From Echinostoma caproni (taxonomy: Eukaryota; Platyhelminthes; Trematoda; Plagiorchiida; Echinostomatidae), in contig UZAN01039909.1 in assembly GCA_900618425.1 (NCBI GenBank), positions 39,942 to 103,941 on the forward strand: 64,000 nt of DNA. The letters run 5' to 3'. Shown here piece after piece: positions 33,461 through 44,435 of this stretch. The position numbers were made by a program, and so were the translations under genes. The notes beneath the pieces are model-generated. The model searched no databases. It saw only the letters and a program-made list of their open reading frames with translations, and was not told the DNA's origin. Every line of letters starts with the position of its first letter. Position 1 is the first letter of the stretch.

Positions 33461-35999
33461 CTGAAAAAAGAAACTTTATTGCTCTGTTTTCCAAAAGAAA
33501 CCGAGAATAAACCACACCAGGTAAAACGCCCACGTGTATATATTCCTCATGTGTGCGGGCAAAACGCTCGAACAGGTGTTTGACCAATAAACGCTTCCAC
33601 ACTAGAAAATGAAACTTAAATTAAGGTAACTGAGAAAAGTAAATTTGTTGTCTTTCTGGTTGAAATAAAATAGTTGTGAGTAATCGACTTTCACATAGAC
33701 ACTACTCGATAATATCTCTCAACCTGCGTGAAGTATAAGTAGTATGTATGTGTTGCAATGTGAAACTCGTAGACAAATACTAAATCGAATAAGCTTCGTA
33801 AACGTCTTCACCATGAAACGGGTAAGAGAAAGTGTTTATAATTCCATATTGTTATACACATTCATCATAAAATGTCATAACTGATTCAGATGCTGTTTTC
33901 CTTTTCTCCCCCTTTCATGATCTGCTTTTAAAATGCTAGAATCAGCGTTGAATAAATTTCAATGCAAGTATAGTATGCAAATATTGAGAGAAGTGCCTAG
34001 AAGAAGAAAGGGGATGCAAAGTCCTTTCCGTGTAAAATGCTCACTGACGAAATGTGTTAGCACTAAATTAAAAATCTATTTTTACTACACTTCAGTCTGA
34101 ACGTTCAAAATTATTGAAGACACCATAGTGATAAGTTTAATCCCCTTGTTTTCCGTGATAAATCGTTTGACCATGAAAACATTTACCAAAAGCATTGCTC
34201 TTTAAAAGGAACAGAAATTCTGATATGTGAAGACAAATTAGCCTGATGTAACCCATCGCCTTGAATAACAAATACTGATCTCGTTATTTTGGATTAGCAG
34301 ATTTACGAAAAAACCGATATACGAACTAACGCGTAATCACTTTATACTCTTTGCACTGTTGATCAATGACCTACTGCAGCACGTCTACAAGAGAAAATAT
34401 GCAGCCATTTGTGTGCACTGGTGCAATCTCGTGGTAATCTTGATTCCTTGTCGTTAGCCGGCTGTAAATTCGGTCTATAGACGCTCTATTCAACTGCAAG
34501 TGATCTTTGGTTCGATAAATGGCCATTTGTAGTTTATTTATCACCATCCAGATACAAAATCCCGTCGCAGGTGATTTTGTTAGACTACAACTTACTCGAA
34601 CGAATGTGCAGGTACTTAGTCATCCTCAGTGTATGTTTTCATATAAATGAATTCCGCAAGCCAATTCTCTACTAAATAAGAAAACTAAACCCTAATATGT
34701 GCATCTGATACAGAAACAAAATATTTGTGGTTATACCCTACTCGAGTTCATCAGTTAAAATGTCTGCAAAAGGGCTGAGTACAGCTAGTTAATTCTAACC
34801 TACTCGAATATGGTCGTTTTTCATTAAAAAAAGTCGTCATCTCGTCAGCGACGTTTTTGAGACCAGAACTGTAACAAAAAGCTCAATTTATCTCCTGATC
34901 GCGCTTCAGTGCATTATTTTCTTTTGAATGTACCTCAAAAATCAGAGATTGATCGAGTTAAAATCTCTTCCCTCCTTAAAACACCAAAGCGTTCACGATC
35001 ACTCACATCTTCAAGTTATTGATAAAGGCAGTTTGAGGTGGAATGATGATAAATCAGTTCATCAAATATTCTCAATGTGTCTCATAATTATCACTAAAAA
35101 ATTCAGAAGACAAGAGAGTCAACCCAGGTGGCCCAATGGTAAGTTTTGTGCAACTCATATTCATGCAAGTTCCAATTAGACCTCTCAGGCGCTCGGTAGA
35201 TACGCACAACCGACGTGTAGATACAGTTACTTGAAACAAATAGAACCACTGAATTAAGTGAGCATTACCTGCACTGTCTTTCTTTCATTTCCAAGATTGA
35301 GACGTTTCCTTTCAATCACCTTATAACACCACGTTCTATGCACAGACCCTCTTTTGGACCACTGAAAATCTCACTTCCCAATACCATATAGCCGATAGCT
35401 TAGTTCATCATGATGACCATGGATGTACAGTCAGTCATACCACATTCCGCCTGAGCAAGTTACCGTGTCGTTCAGAATACGGCCATATCCTCTTAACTTC
35501 TCTGACATACATTTGACTCTGTGGAGTCCGAAGTGAGCACTATTTTTTAATCAGTTGAAGTAATTATCCCGGAACACGTGTTCATAAAAAAATTGGTGCG
35601 TTTTCCGGATACAAACATCACCTTAATTTGCTAAACTATTTTTTTTCATTTCCCGTCTGCTCCAGTTCAATAGCACAATTGCTGTTGCTTTTGCTCTAAG
35701 TTTTCTCCGAGTCCATCACTGAGATATACACGGATATGTGTGTATGAATATTTGTCACAAAACACCATCATATTAATAGTTGTTCAATAGAAAATGTGTG
35801 GAAGAAAGTGATGAAATCAGTTTAATGATCGACCTGATTAATACTGTTTACTCAATCGAATAAACATGTCCGTAGAGGTTAGGTATTTGATAATGGCTGA
35901 TGTAGGCAACCCGTTACCGAGTGACCGTCGATATTTAACGTATCAGAACTCAACAACGTTGCTATTTCGACAACCGAACTCATAAAATATTCGCACTGA
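33461..35999. other. No strongly supported gene
   Basis: A 47-codon frame near 34866-35014 reads LSPDRASVHYFLLNVPQKSE and looks coding-like but lacks splice context. A 32-base segment at 35112-35143 sits between TTCAG and a strong GTAAGT donor and could be a micro-exon. ATGAAACGG|GTAAGA at about 33813 looks like a minimal start exon. None can be linked. Confidence 0.25.
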
Positions 36000-36672
36000 T
36001 TGTTTTAGATGCTGCCGCGATGGAGATAAATGCAGTTCTTTCAGACAGATTCTGTAGCTGACGGGATCGTCATGAGTGTGACCGCTCCGGTTCCGACAGC
36101 GTCCAACACTGCCCAGCTGAGGATCATGTTCAAACGGTTCCGACTGATAGCAGGTCGCAATGCCGTCCGTATAAGCGGCTACGAGGGGTCATCCAGCTAA
36201 CATAGTGTCCATTATCTACTGAAATATGGCAGATGAGCATATAACACCAAATGGTAATCTGTTATAGAGATATAGCCCTTTATGTGCATTCACATTCAAT
36301 CAATGTTTTGAGTCTTCGTCGACTTCAATTTGTAAATAAGCCTCGGAAAGGTCAATCTTTGAAAATATGCCTCCTCCGTTTAATTTGGCGAAGAGATCCT
36401 CGGACGTAGGACGAGGGTACTGAAGTATCTTCAGCGAATCATTTAAACCTGTTGAAAAGTATGCGGAGATGCGAAGCGTACCGTTTCTTCACAACCACTG
36501 TTGTTGATGCCCATTCTGAATAATTTACTGAACTTATGACCCCAGCTGTTGGTAGACGATTCAATTCACTAGTGAAATGGTTCACCGCAGCATATGGCAC
36601 TGGTCTCTTTGGTCTGAATACGGCTTTTGCCTTCTGTTTGAGATACAGCGTCACTTTGGCCTTAGTGCACAA
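36000..36672 (-). pseudogene. Gypsy reverse transcriptase relic
   Basis: The minus strand reads LKQKAKAVFRPKRPVPYAAV, ELNRLPTAGVISSV, YSEWASTTVVVKK, then after a frame change PRPTSEDLFAKLNGGGIFSK, IDLSEAYLQIEVDE and NRLPFGV. The catalytic YxDD box is YTDG (36162-36173). Stops fall after SKH, IFQ and MLAG. The motif order and spacing are those of Ty3/Gypsy RT (RPVP, GVI-P, SEWA-P, FSKIDL, LPFG, AAYLDD). Beyond 36120 the frame dissolves and RNase H is not seen. Confidence 0.8.
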
Positions 36673-37140
36673 TCCAGTTGGATAAAATTAAGTGTTCCGT
36701 TTGCAATTGGGTGATGAGCTGAGATCCATCCATATTTTGTCTTGCGGACCAATTTTTCGGTCCTTCGGATGATAACGCGTAATTTATTTCCTTGCTGTTT
36801 GAAGGACAAAGTTTGTGAACAGGAGTATCCGAAAGGTCCCAATTTGTGCGTCCAATGGATGCCAACTAAATTGCGTGAGTAGTCATTCGTAACATAAACC
36901 GTGGATGTAACTTTCGTGCCACGAAAACTGCAAACACATTTGACTATTCCAGCACTAACCATTTGTTTGCCCGAAGCGTTATAGGCTGAATTATTTGTCT
37001 ATTGGAGAGCTGGACAGTCTAGGGCTTCCCATGAATGGCGTGTCAAAATAATTATGTCTGACACAGAGTTAAACTGAAATATTAGTGGGACACTATTATG
37101 AACAATAGACATAAAGACTCGTCTGGAGAAAAATTCCGCA
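36651..37140 (-). pseudogene. Gypsy aspartic protease relic
   Basis: The minus frame reads VPLIFQFNSVSDIIILTRHS, where retroelement protease normally has LQLDTxSDI. The catalytic Asp codon is AAC (Asn) at 37068-37070. After a stop (ALQ-stop) the same frame continues with SAGIVKCVCSFRGTKVTST and NLVGIHWTHKLG, matching the protease C-terminal part. Protease would cleave the Gag-Pol polyprotein. This copy cannot do so. Confidence 0.7.
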
Positions 37141-37439
37141 GCAGTATAGAGAACAATACCAGAGTTATACTACAATTGACTGACTCACTGAAGGTTTACG
37201 ATGTAATCCATTTTACCTGAAAAATGGCAGTTTTTGATGATAGTTTTTTGTTTGTGTCCCTTTTTACCACACACGCGACAGATTTGGCTGATATATGGAC
37301 AGTTTTTCGTGGAATGCCAGTCACCACATTTCAATCATGCTGCGGGCGGTCTAGACTTGGGGTTGCTTGATGCATTACAAGCTTTCCATTTGTTCGGGGA
37401 AACTTGTGTTATTGTATTCTGAACCTTTTCGCTATCAAT

Positions 37440-37724
37440 GCGGAATCCATCTTTCTGGTTTTATCCGTTGACATTTTCTATTGTGTTTTGCAGAGTGAGG
37501 TCCGGGGAATTTTCAATTTGCGATAGTATACCAGTACATAGTTCCGCATCGGCAGACGACTCTAATTCACTGACGAATAGCAAACCTTTCAACTGGTCTA
37601 TTGTGAAGTCCTTTAGTTTGAACCTCTCGGCCTTCAGGTTGATTCTCTCTGCATGTGTTACAAAATCTTCTGACTGTCTTCTTGGCTTGGGGGCACTGAT
37701 ATCTTCTATGAAATAATGAGGCAC
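37440..37724 (-). pseudogene. Gypsy Gag fragment
   Basis: The minus frame reads RRQSEDFVTHAERINLKAER, then FKLKDFTIDQLKGLLFV, then LSQIENSPDLTLQN. This matches the platyhelminth/vertebrate K02A2.6-like Gypsy Gag core (DDFVTYAG, FKL..LT.DQ.KCL.FVCGL, L..IEQ.P.-TLQ). Gag packages the element RNA in cytoplasmic particles. The N-terminal part is cut off at the junction with the plus-strand CR1-like copy. A CCHC-type cluster follows on the same strand at about 37340-37210. There CGDWHSTKNC and CRVCGKKGH remain, and the position expected to hold the first Cys of the first knuckle is a TGA stop. Confidence 0.75.
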
Positions 37725-37741
37725 TTCACTTTTTCTGAAAA

Positions 37742-39141
37742 CTATGCCTTTTGGTCTACGAGGTAAGATATAGTTCGTGTTTCCGATTCACTTTCTGATC
37801 CGATATATGTCAACTGTGGGGTTCGACAGGGATCGGTGCTAGGCCCACGTCTTTTCCTTGTCTTTATTAATGATCTTCCAACCGTCCTCGGACCACAAAC
37901 TCTGCTGTTTGCAGACAATGCCAAAATATGGAGGACAATAACAAAACCAGAAGATCCATTTGACCTCCAGAACGCCCTTGACGAAGCCCANCTCCAATGA
38001 TATTGAATTCAACGTTACCAAATGTGAAGGCGTATCACTACGTCACAACGGTCGTTTTCTCTACACTCTTGGACACGAAACTGTGCCTCATGGTCCATCT
38101 GAGAAGGATCTAGGAGTAGTCATTGGCGCAGACTTGAGTTGCTCCACAAACTGTTCCCGGGCATCATCCATTGCGGTAAAGCAGGGTGGACTGCCCAAAC
38201 GTGTTTTTGGATCGTTTGAGCCGGCTTTGTTTCCACTTCTGCTAGCCACGTATATTCGNNNNNNNNNNNNNNNNNNNNNNNNNNNNNNNNNNNNNNNNNN
38301 NNNNNNNNNNNNNNNNNNNNNNNNNNNNNNNNNNNNNNNNNNNNNNNNNNNNNNNNNNNNNNNNNNNNNNNNNNNNNNNNNNNNNNNNNNNNNNNNNNNN
38401 NNNNNNNNNNNNNNNNNNNNNNNNNNNNNNNNNNNNNNNNNNNNNNNNNNNNNNNNNNNNNNNNNNNNNNNNNNNNNNNNNNNNNNNNNNNNNNNNNNNN
38501 NNNNNNNNNNNNNNNNNNNNNNNNNNNNNNNNNNNNNNNNNNNNNNNNNNNNNNNNNNNNNNNNNNNNNNNNNNNNNNNNNNNNNNNNNNNNNNNNNNNN
38601 NNNNNNNNNNNNNNNNNNNNNNNNNNNNNNNNNNNNNNNNNNNNNNNNNNNNNNNNNNNNNNNNNNNNNNNNNNNNNNNNNNNNNNNNNNNNNNNNNNNN
38701 NNNNNNNNNNNNNNNNNNNNNNNNNNNNNNNNNNNNNNNNNNNNNNNNNNNNNNNNNNNNNNNNNNNNNNNNNGAGGGCATCCACTGAAGTTGGCACACC
38801 AAAAGAGCCGTCTCGACTGCAGACGTCACTCGTTTGCAGTCAGAGTGTGCAGCACATGGAACTCTCTACCAGCTCACGTGGTCTGTGCCCCAACATTAGT
38901 ATCTTTCAAGCGTCAGCTTGATGATGCTCTGGCAAACGTTACGTTTCAATACCCAACTGCATAACATATTTTCCTGTGCTCGTCAAAACATTACTTTACT
39001 ACTTTACTTTCATGGACTAACTGTGATATTGTGAATCGTCATCCGAACCAATGTGTAAACACCCTATGGGATTTGTAAAAGCGAAGTGTTTGTAAGTTAT
39101 ATCTCATAATAAAAATTTGAATTTGAATTCGAATTTGAATT
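37742..39141 (+). pseudogene. CR1-like retrotransposon, 5'-truncated copy 3 (longest)
   Basis: Begins within RT: VRQGSVLGPRLFLVFINDLP, then LLFADNAKIW. The FADD box is FADN (37908-37919). After a single N (37991) the frame continues with FNVTKCEGVSLRHNGRF, SEKDLGVVIGADLSCS and FGSFEPALFPLLLATYI, then a 515-base gap (38259-38773), then GHPLKLAHQKSRLDCRRHSF, CSTWNSLPAHVVCAPT and SFKRQLDDAL to a stop at 38962-38964. The 3' region carries AATAAA (39108-39113) and ends in TTTGAA-type hexamer repeats (about 39114-39141), the tail type used by CR1-clade elements. A stop lies near the 5' boundary (FWSTR-stop). Confidence 0.88.
38259..38773. other. Assembly gap, 515 N
   Basis: Lies inside CR1-like copy 3, between the LATYI and GHPLKL motifs. 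The missing part is expected to be the mid C-terminal region of RT. Confidence 0.99.
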
Positions 39142-39981
39142 TGGTATATGGTTGCTGTTCAACGTGGCCAAGTTTGCGCATGAGCAGTCTTACTTTGTCA
39201 GTGTCTTCCCACAATCTCCGAATCTTGCGAACGTCAATTTTGCATCCGCGTCATGTGAATTCTGTAATCGCAATGGCCAAATTATCACTGTTTAGACCTG
39301 CATTTCTTTATCGAAGCGGTGAAGGTTGTTCCATCTTTACGGCAAACGAGTTGATGAGCCTGTTTTGTGTACGAAGCATTTGCATAAACATTTCCATTTG
39401 GTCTGACATGATTTTGTTTTGAATTGAAAGCGTGGGTTGGTTCCCATCGCCAATCATTACGTTCCCGAATCGCCCAGAGCGAGAGGAAGAACAAATACCG
39501 TCTGATTGTCAGATCCGGCTTTGTTCGAATGAATGCGTCAAGCACTAAGCCACATGACAAGAGCGACAATCATAACACCATAAGAGGTCAAGGTCAATGA
39601 CACTGTGTTCACCTGCTGACCTTTGGCACCCCTAACAGCTGTAATAAAACTGGTTAAACGTCAGTGTACAAAATAAACACATCTAGGTTGCAGAGATGAG
39701 AATTCGTGGGTCCAAATTTCACGGATATATCAGAGGAACACGTGTAGAGAAACTGTTTTCCACAATGCCCTTCAATAGTGGATGAGTCAATTTCTGTATT
39801 CTTTCGTTTTACACGGTCTTTCACTGACTTTGAGAATGCAAAGATAACAAAGTTGTTAGATAATGGTCGATAGTTGAATGTTGAGCCCAGCCTGATTGGT
39901 CAGTTAAAGTTCGCTTCTGATGCATCGGGACCAAATAATGTTAGGAGTGTATCGAAAAATCGATGCGACATGTGATGGTTT
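39142..39981. other. No supported gene; nuclear-receptor-like half-sites
   Basis: Overlapping frames of about 100 codons on both strands (39117-39569) lack a recognisable domain. AGGTCAAGGTCA lies at 39585-39596 and TGACCTTTGGCAC at 39617-39629 (inverted half-site), a possible receptor-binding cluster. Confidence 0.35.
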
Positions 39982-40155
39982 ATTGTGAATGTTATAGTGT
40001 TCATAACACAGCGATGTCGGTAGAGATTTATATTCGCCGACGTTTAGGTTACTGTGGGTAACCTCGCTCAAGGCAGGTTTTACGGTAGCCGAAACGTTGG
40101 CGAATATAATTCTCTACCGACATAGCTGTGTTATTCTCACTATAATATTCACAAT
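39982..40155 (+). repeat. Foldback: 71-base inverted repeat with hammerhead-like three-way junction
   Basis: The arm 39982-40052 and the reverse complement of 40085-40155 match at about 62 of 71 positions without indels. The 32-base centre is 40053-40084. Near the centre the plus strand folds as a long stem, then hairpin AGGTTAC/GTAACCT (40046-40052 with 40058-40064), seven unpaired bases CGCTCAA, a GGC/GCC hairpin (40072-40074 with 40088-40090), then GAAAC (40091-40095). This is the layout of a hammerhead ribozyme, but the CTGATGA core is not conserved. See findings. Confidence 0.75.
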
Positions 40156-43131
40156 TCCCTTCTGATGATTTGCACTCTTCCAGCCCCTCCTGAATCTGAG
40201 TCATGCATTCAGGCAATCGCAACTGTAACATTCGTGAATCGAATAAGGTCATGTCTTGGAATAACGCGCCATAATTCTTTCTGATTTTCATCAAAACAGT
40301 CATCCAACATATGTTGTTGTTATTGCTGTCAAACGGGATCATCATCCATTGGCGCCGTTTTTCGTGGGTGTCGGTCCATACTCAAACTTGTAAGTTTTGC
40401 CTGTTAATCCACAAGAAATTGCCTGTTGCACTATTGATTGTAAAATGCATCATCATGGATTCGGAAACACATAAACAAGAACCAAGGCACATCACCGGTC
40501 CATCTGGTCATCAATGACAGAATGACTTGCGTCCATGTGACTGGGCTGCTTCCTTTTTGGAAAACAGGTCGTTGTGTCCTTCAATGCCGGTTAGGAAATT
40601 CAATTATGCAGTAAACCACGATAAAAATTGCTGTTCGCTCCCATATTTTATTATCGTCACGGTGACAAAATTGTCCTGTTCACACAAAAACGTTCACTGG
40701 GAAATTCAGAGCACTTCGGTAAATCAAGCCATGTATCGGTATACCGATTATGGGTTTCGTTTGACTGGGATACGAGTGTCCGATGACGGTGTGTTGTCAA
40801 AACGGACGTTTTTACGGTTCGGCTGATTGTTTTCTGTACCGTCAGACGGTAGGTGTTTGCATTGCTCATCAGGCGCATATTGTGATAAGAAACAATCAGC
40901 TTGCCTTGTCACAGTACATAAAGTACTGAATGAATAGTTATCGCCGCCTGCTCCATTTTGAGGTGACAATGATTTCAAGTCAAGTACTTGTTTTATTCCA
41001 CCCAGGAGTGATAGAAGATAGCCTCTTTGAATAATACTAGAAGCATTTTTATAATTGAATAAAAATAAGGTGTAAAATTATGACAATTTTGCAGCATTTT
41101 TCCCGAAAATATGAAGTACGTTGGGAGAATGAGGCAGATTAACAGTGTTGATCAGGGGTTTCGATATGTAAAATAATATTTAGAGTGACATTGTTTTTAA
41201 ACAGTTTCGAAGGATACATGTAAGTTACATGTAAGTTAGCGTTGCTTGTCTGAAGAATGGCGATCAATGGAGAATGTATCACAGTTCATCGCTGAATGTT
41301 ACTTTTAAGCGACTAACTGCTGCAGGAGCATGATTTTGCTTCATAAATATTTCCGAATCCAGCAGCCCACACATGGCGATCCAAGGATAGTTAAACACAG
41401 ATTGGAACCCAAATATCAATTTAATTCCGTGCACCGTAAACTGTTTATGTAATTAACTGGTCTATGTCATCGCGGACTGTGTTGATCTAGGTTTTCATTT
41501 CGCCACCGTGGCAACCAGAGTGTGTTAGGTGAAGGCCTAGTTTCATCAGGTCATTTGAACACAACTGAAGTACCACGTACCGCTCAGGTGCAGTGTTTGC
41601 GAATTTCTTCGTCACGTATCATGTCAGCTTCAATCTTACATTTTATAGGCTTCTTGACCCTGGCGACCGAGTACCCCAGCAATGTCCGACCTCAAATGTA
41701 ACTGGTCATGTTTCGAAATTATGTTTAGGTGAGGGGTTCTGTAGATAAGTGCCTTAGTTATAACGTTTTTTTCACAAAGGGCTCACACGAAAACATATAG
41801 TTTCCGAAAAACCATTGCAGCTTTTAACTGTGAATCAAACATGTTTAAAAACTGCAAGCACTTGTTCACCTTAGCGTTTAACTACCTCGATGTTGTGAAA
41901 GCATCGATCATAGTTTAAAAACGTCTGCCGTCTGTACGGGTTCATTTTTAATTCTGTTTACTTGCTGGAATGTTTTATGCCATTTAGTATCCATTGAAAA
42001 TTCGCAGGGATATTCCACAGCGCAATGTTTATGAGGAAATGAAACTGTTTGGTAGGGAAACAGATAAAAGATCCATTTCCCTCATAAAAGAGATTATTTC
42101 TAAGTTATGAAATACATTATTGTCAGATTGTTTTCTTTGCAGTTAATAAATTCATCTTTCACTGAAATGTGTATTGGTGTTCAGCCAGAAGAATTCCACA
42201 GCCTAATGTGTGCATCAAATGCTGCAACAAAACTGGTTGGAGCTTCATAAGGAATTTTTTTCACTGTGAATTTGCAAAACATAGCATTCTATTCGATTAT
42301 CACGAATACAGCATAATCCGGAAATCCTATTATCTCTAATAACGCTACCGGTTGAGTTCACAGTAGCCCTACATTACGACAAGCAGACAACAACCGGTAG
42401 TATATTATTGTACTGTCTTAATTCTGTTCAACAGCGAGAAAGAGTCGCTCAATAGCCGGGGGGTTGCACTACGATGGATCTGGGGAAGTCGGATCGGTTT
42501 GGTTTTCTAAATCACCGCACAATGATTGAAAACATAGAGATCAGCGGCAGATCAGATCGAATCTTTTTGATTTGCATCTACATATTTCCAGCCTCAATTT
42601 GTGGACAATAGAAATTTTCTTATCCGCATACCTTGCAGTATTTCCCTTTAGGGCTGTCTACAGATTTCCGCGATACTGCACGCACGTGAACCACACAGAC
42701 TGTCCTTTCTTTGTGTTCAAACCTGAATCTCAATCAGAGTTTAGAATTATGAAGTTAAAAGTAATGTGACTTATGGAACACCGCCACCATTCAGCGTTTC
42801 AGTGTGCGTTTCGGTTTTTAGGAGAAATCCAGGATTGATCGTATAATCATATTCGTTTTGGGTCTAATATTCGACTAAAGATGCCGTTTTATTATTTACG
42901 TGTATCTTACTTCCAATATAATTATCAGCCAATTCCAGCCAACACTCTTGCTTTTCGCCAACCGGACCGGAGGCGGAGGGGGGGCAGGACACCTGTCGGT
43001 TTCCACTGGGGTTTGGTATCCGGATCTAGGTTTGTTCTAAACGAATCACGGTTTAACTCTTGATCACTGCAGACTGAATATCGATCCGGTCAATTATCGA
43101 TATGCAGCCAGCTAGTTTGTTAGATCACTGG
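40156..43131. other. No supported gene
   Basis: Contains a 12-bp tandem duplication (TACATGTAAGTT-like) at about 41216-41237 and a G-rich patch near 42970-42985 (GGAGGGGGGGC). Frames at 40527-40826 and 42572-42769 are unassigned. The latter starts beside a T-rich acceptor-like site near 42590 but has no further support. Confidence 0.35.
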
Positions 43132-43336
43132 TTATAACTTTTCTAGAATAAGCATGAAGTTTGGCAATATCGATGATACCGTGAGGCACCAAACGCCTGT
43201 GGATAATTTTGCCGCGGTTGAGCATCTAGATCGAACTTCGGCTATAAAGCATTTGAGTCTCAGCCATTTTTTCGTAGGTTCACCAAGTATCGGCTGTGAA
43301 TCTTTCTCCTTTTCTTCTGGTTTACCCATGGACTAA
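43132..43336. other. Overlapping open frames on both strands, one possibly a start exon
   Basis: The plus frame from ATG 43154 reads MKFGNIDDTVRHQTPVDNF... to TAA near 43336. The minus frame from ATG 43329 reads MGKPEEKEKDSQPILGEP..., in a good TCCATGG start context. Both look coding-like and they are mutually exclusive as main products. Neither shows a domain, and I cannot choose between them. Confidence 0.2.
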
Positions 43337-43969
43337 TCAATACGGAATTCAGGAAAAAAGACCTACAAGAAGATAGAAATTGACAACTAAATAGCTGTCA
43401 TGTGAAAATAGGACTGCTACAAATTCCATCGAACCGCAGGGTGGTCATTTGCTGACCGCTTGACAATTATAATTCTGTAGTGGATTTTAAATGAAATTAA
43501 AAATCGACCAGCCAATGCGATCAAATTGGTGTAAAAACTACTGTGAGATGAAATGTTTACAACGCATCATTGAGAGCACGTGGTACCAAGCACATCTGGA
43601 GCGGGGCAATACATTTTCAGGTCTGTTAAAGAATTCAGAAAGCTGAATCAAGGAACTGCCTGAAGTATAAATTCATCATTCGGCTCACTAGCGAAATACT
43701 ACACAAATGCCACATTACTTTTTCTGGATTCATATGTTTACAAAAAGCCATGATTTCTAGATAGATGTGAGCACAAAGTCAGGGAACCCGCACAGAACGC
43801 AGATAATTTACTGATAAGAAATCAGGGATTCAGCTTCGTCGTGTTGGAAGATGTCTAACCAAGCCATAAGCCTGGAAGCTAGGGCGGCAATGTGCGACGT
43901 AATGAGCCTGTAATACGTTCTCAAACATAGATTGTGCTGTAACCTGTGTGAGGAAAATGAAAAGCGGTC
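43337..43969. other. No supported gene
   Basis: AT-rich up to the SINE-like block. Nothing recognised. Confidence 0.4.
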
Positions 43970-44085
43970 TGGTTATCGAGGGGGTAGTGTGCCTGCATTC
44001 TACCTGCAAGGTTCCGGGTTCTCTTTCCGGTTGGGTCGATGGCTTCATACTGCTGACGGGACCCAACCAGGTCGAAACGGGAGTT
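43970..44085 (+). repeat. SINE-like copy 2: tRNA-like head, hairpin and hammerhead-like core
   Basis: GGTTATCGAGGGGGTAGTG (43971-43989) resembles an A box and GGTTCCGGGTTCTC (44010-44023) a diverged B box. Then come GGTTGGGTC (44029-44037), a 22-base spacer ending CTGACGG (44053-44059), and GACCCAACC (44060-44068). The two nine-base arms pair perfectly. GGTC and GAAAC (44074-44078) follow. Against the copy at 11950-12025 the outer pair changes from A-T to G-C with pairing kept. Hammerhead core positions are CTGACGG for CTGATGA (two changes) with GAAAC intact. Confidence 0.5.
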
Positions 44086-44435
44086 CAGTGCTTACGAGCT
44101 AGTAATTTCACGCTTCATTTGCTTTTCACACGATACAAATCATTATATGAATTTACATTTAGTTAAACGTTGAAATAGTTCACTGAAGTTCAAAACGTGT
44201 TCTGACTAGGCAACTGGGATGAGTTGAATGAAAATCAGAAAATAGTGGGCGTGTTTGATTGAAATCAGTCAAAATGCAAATCACATCAGTGACAGAAGGG
44301 TGAAAATGTTTGACTAATGTGGTGTGTGTTGGTATATCTCTCGCCATCTGATGCCACTTTCATTTTACTCCACCCCGTGAATGCTTCTTCTCACATTCAC
44401 TTCATAACCGGGTTCATTTGTCTAAATTATTATAG

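Larger units (their letters stand above)
36000..37735 (-). mobile_element. Ty3/Gypsy LTR retrotransposon relic (gag-pol, no LTRs seen)
   Basis: Minus-strand order is gag (about 37724-37440), Cys/His nucleic-acid-binding region (about 37340-37210), protease (about 37130-36960) and RT (36672 to about 36000). This is standard Gypsy gag-pol order. No integrase, RNase H or LTR was found, and the element stops near 36000 and at the CR1 junction near 37735. All reading frames are interrupted. Confidence 0.8.
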
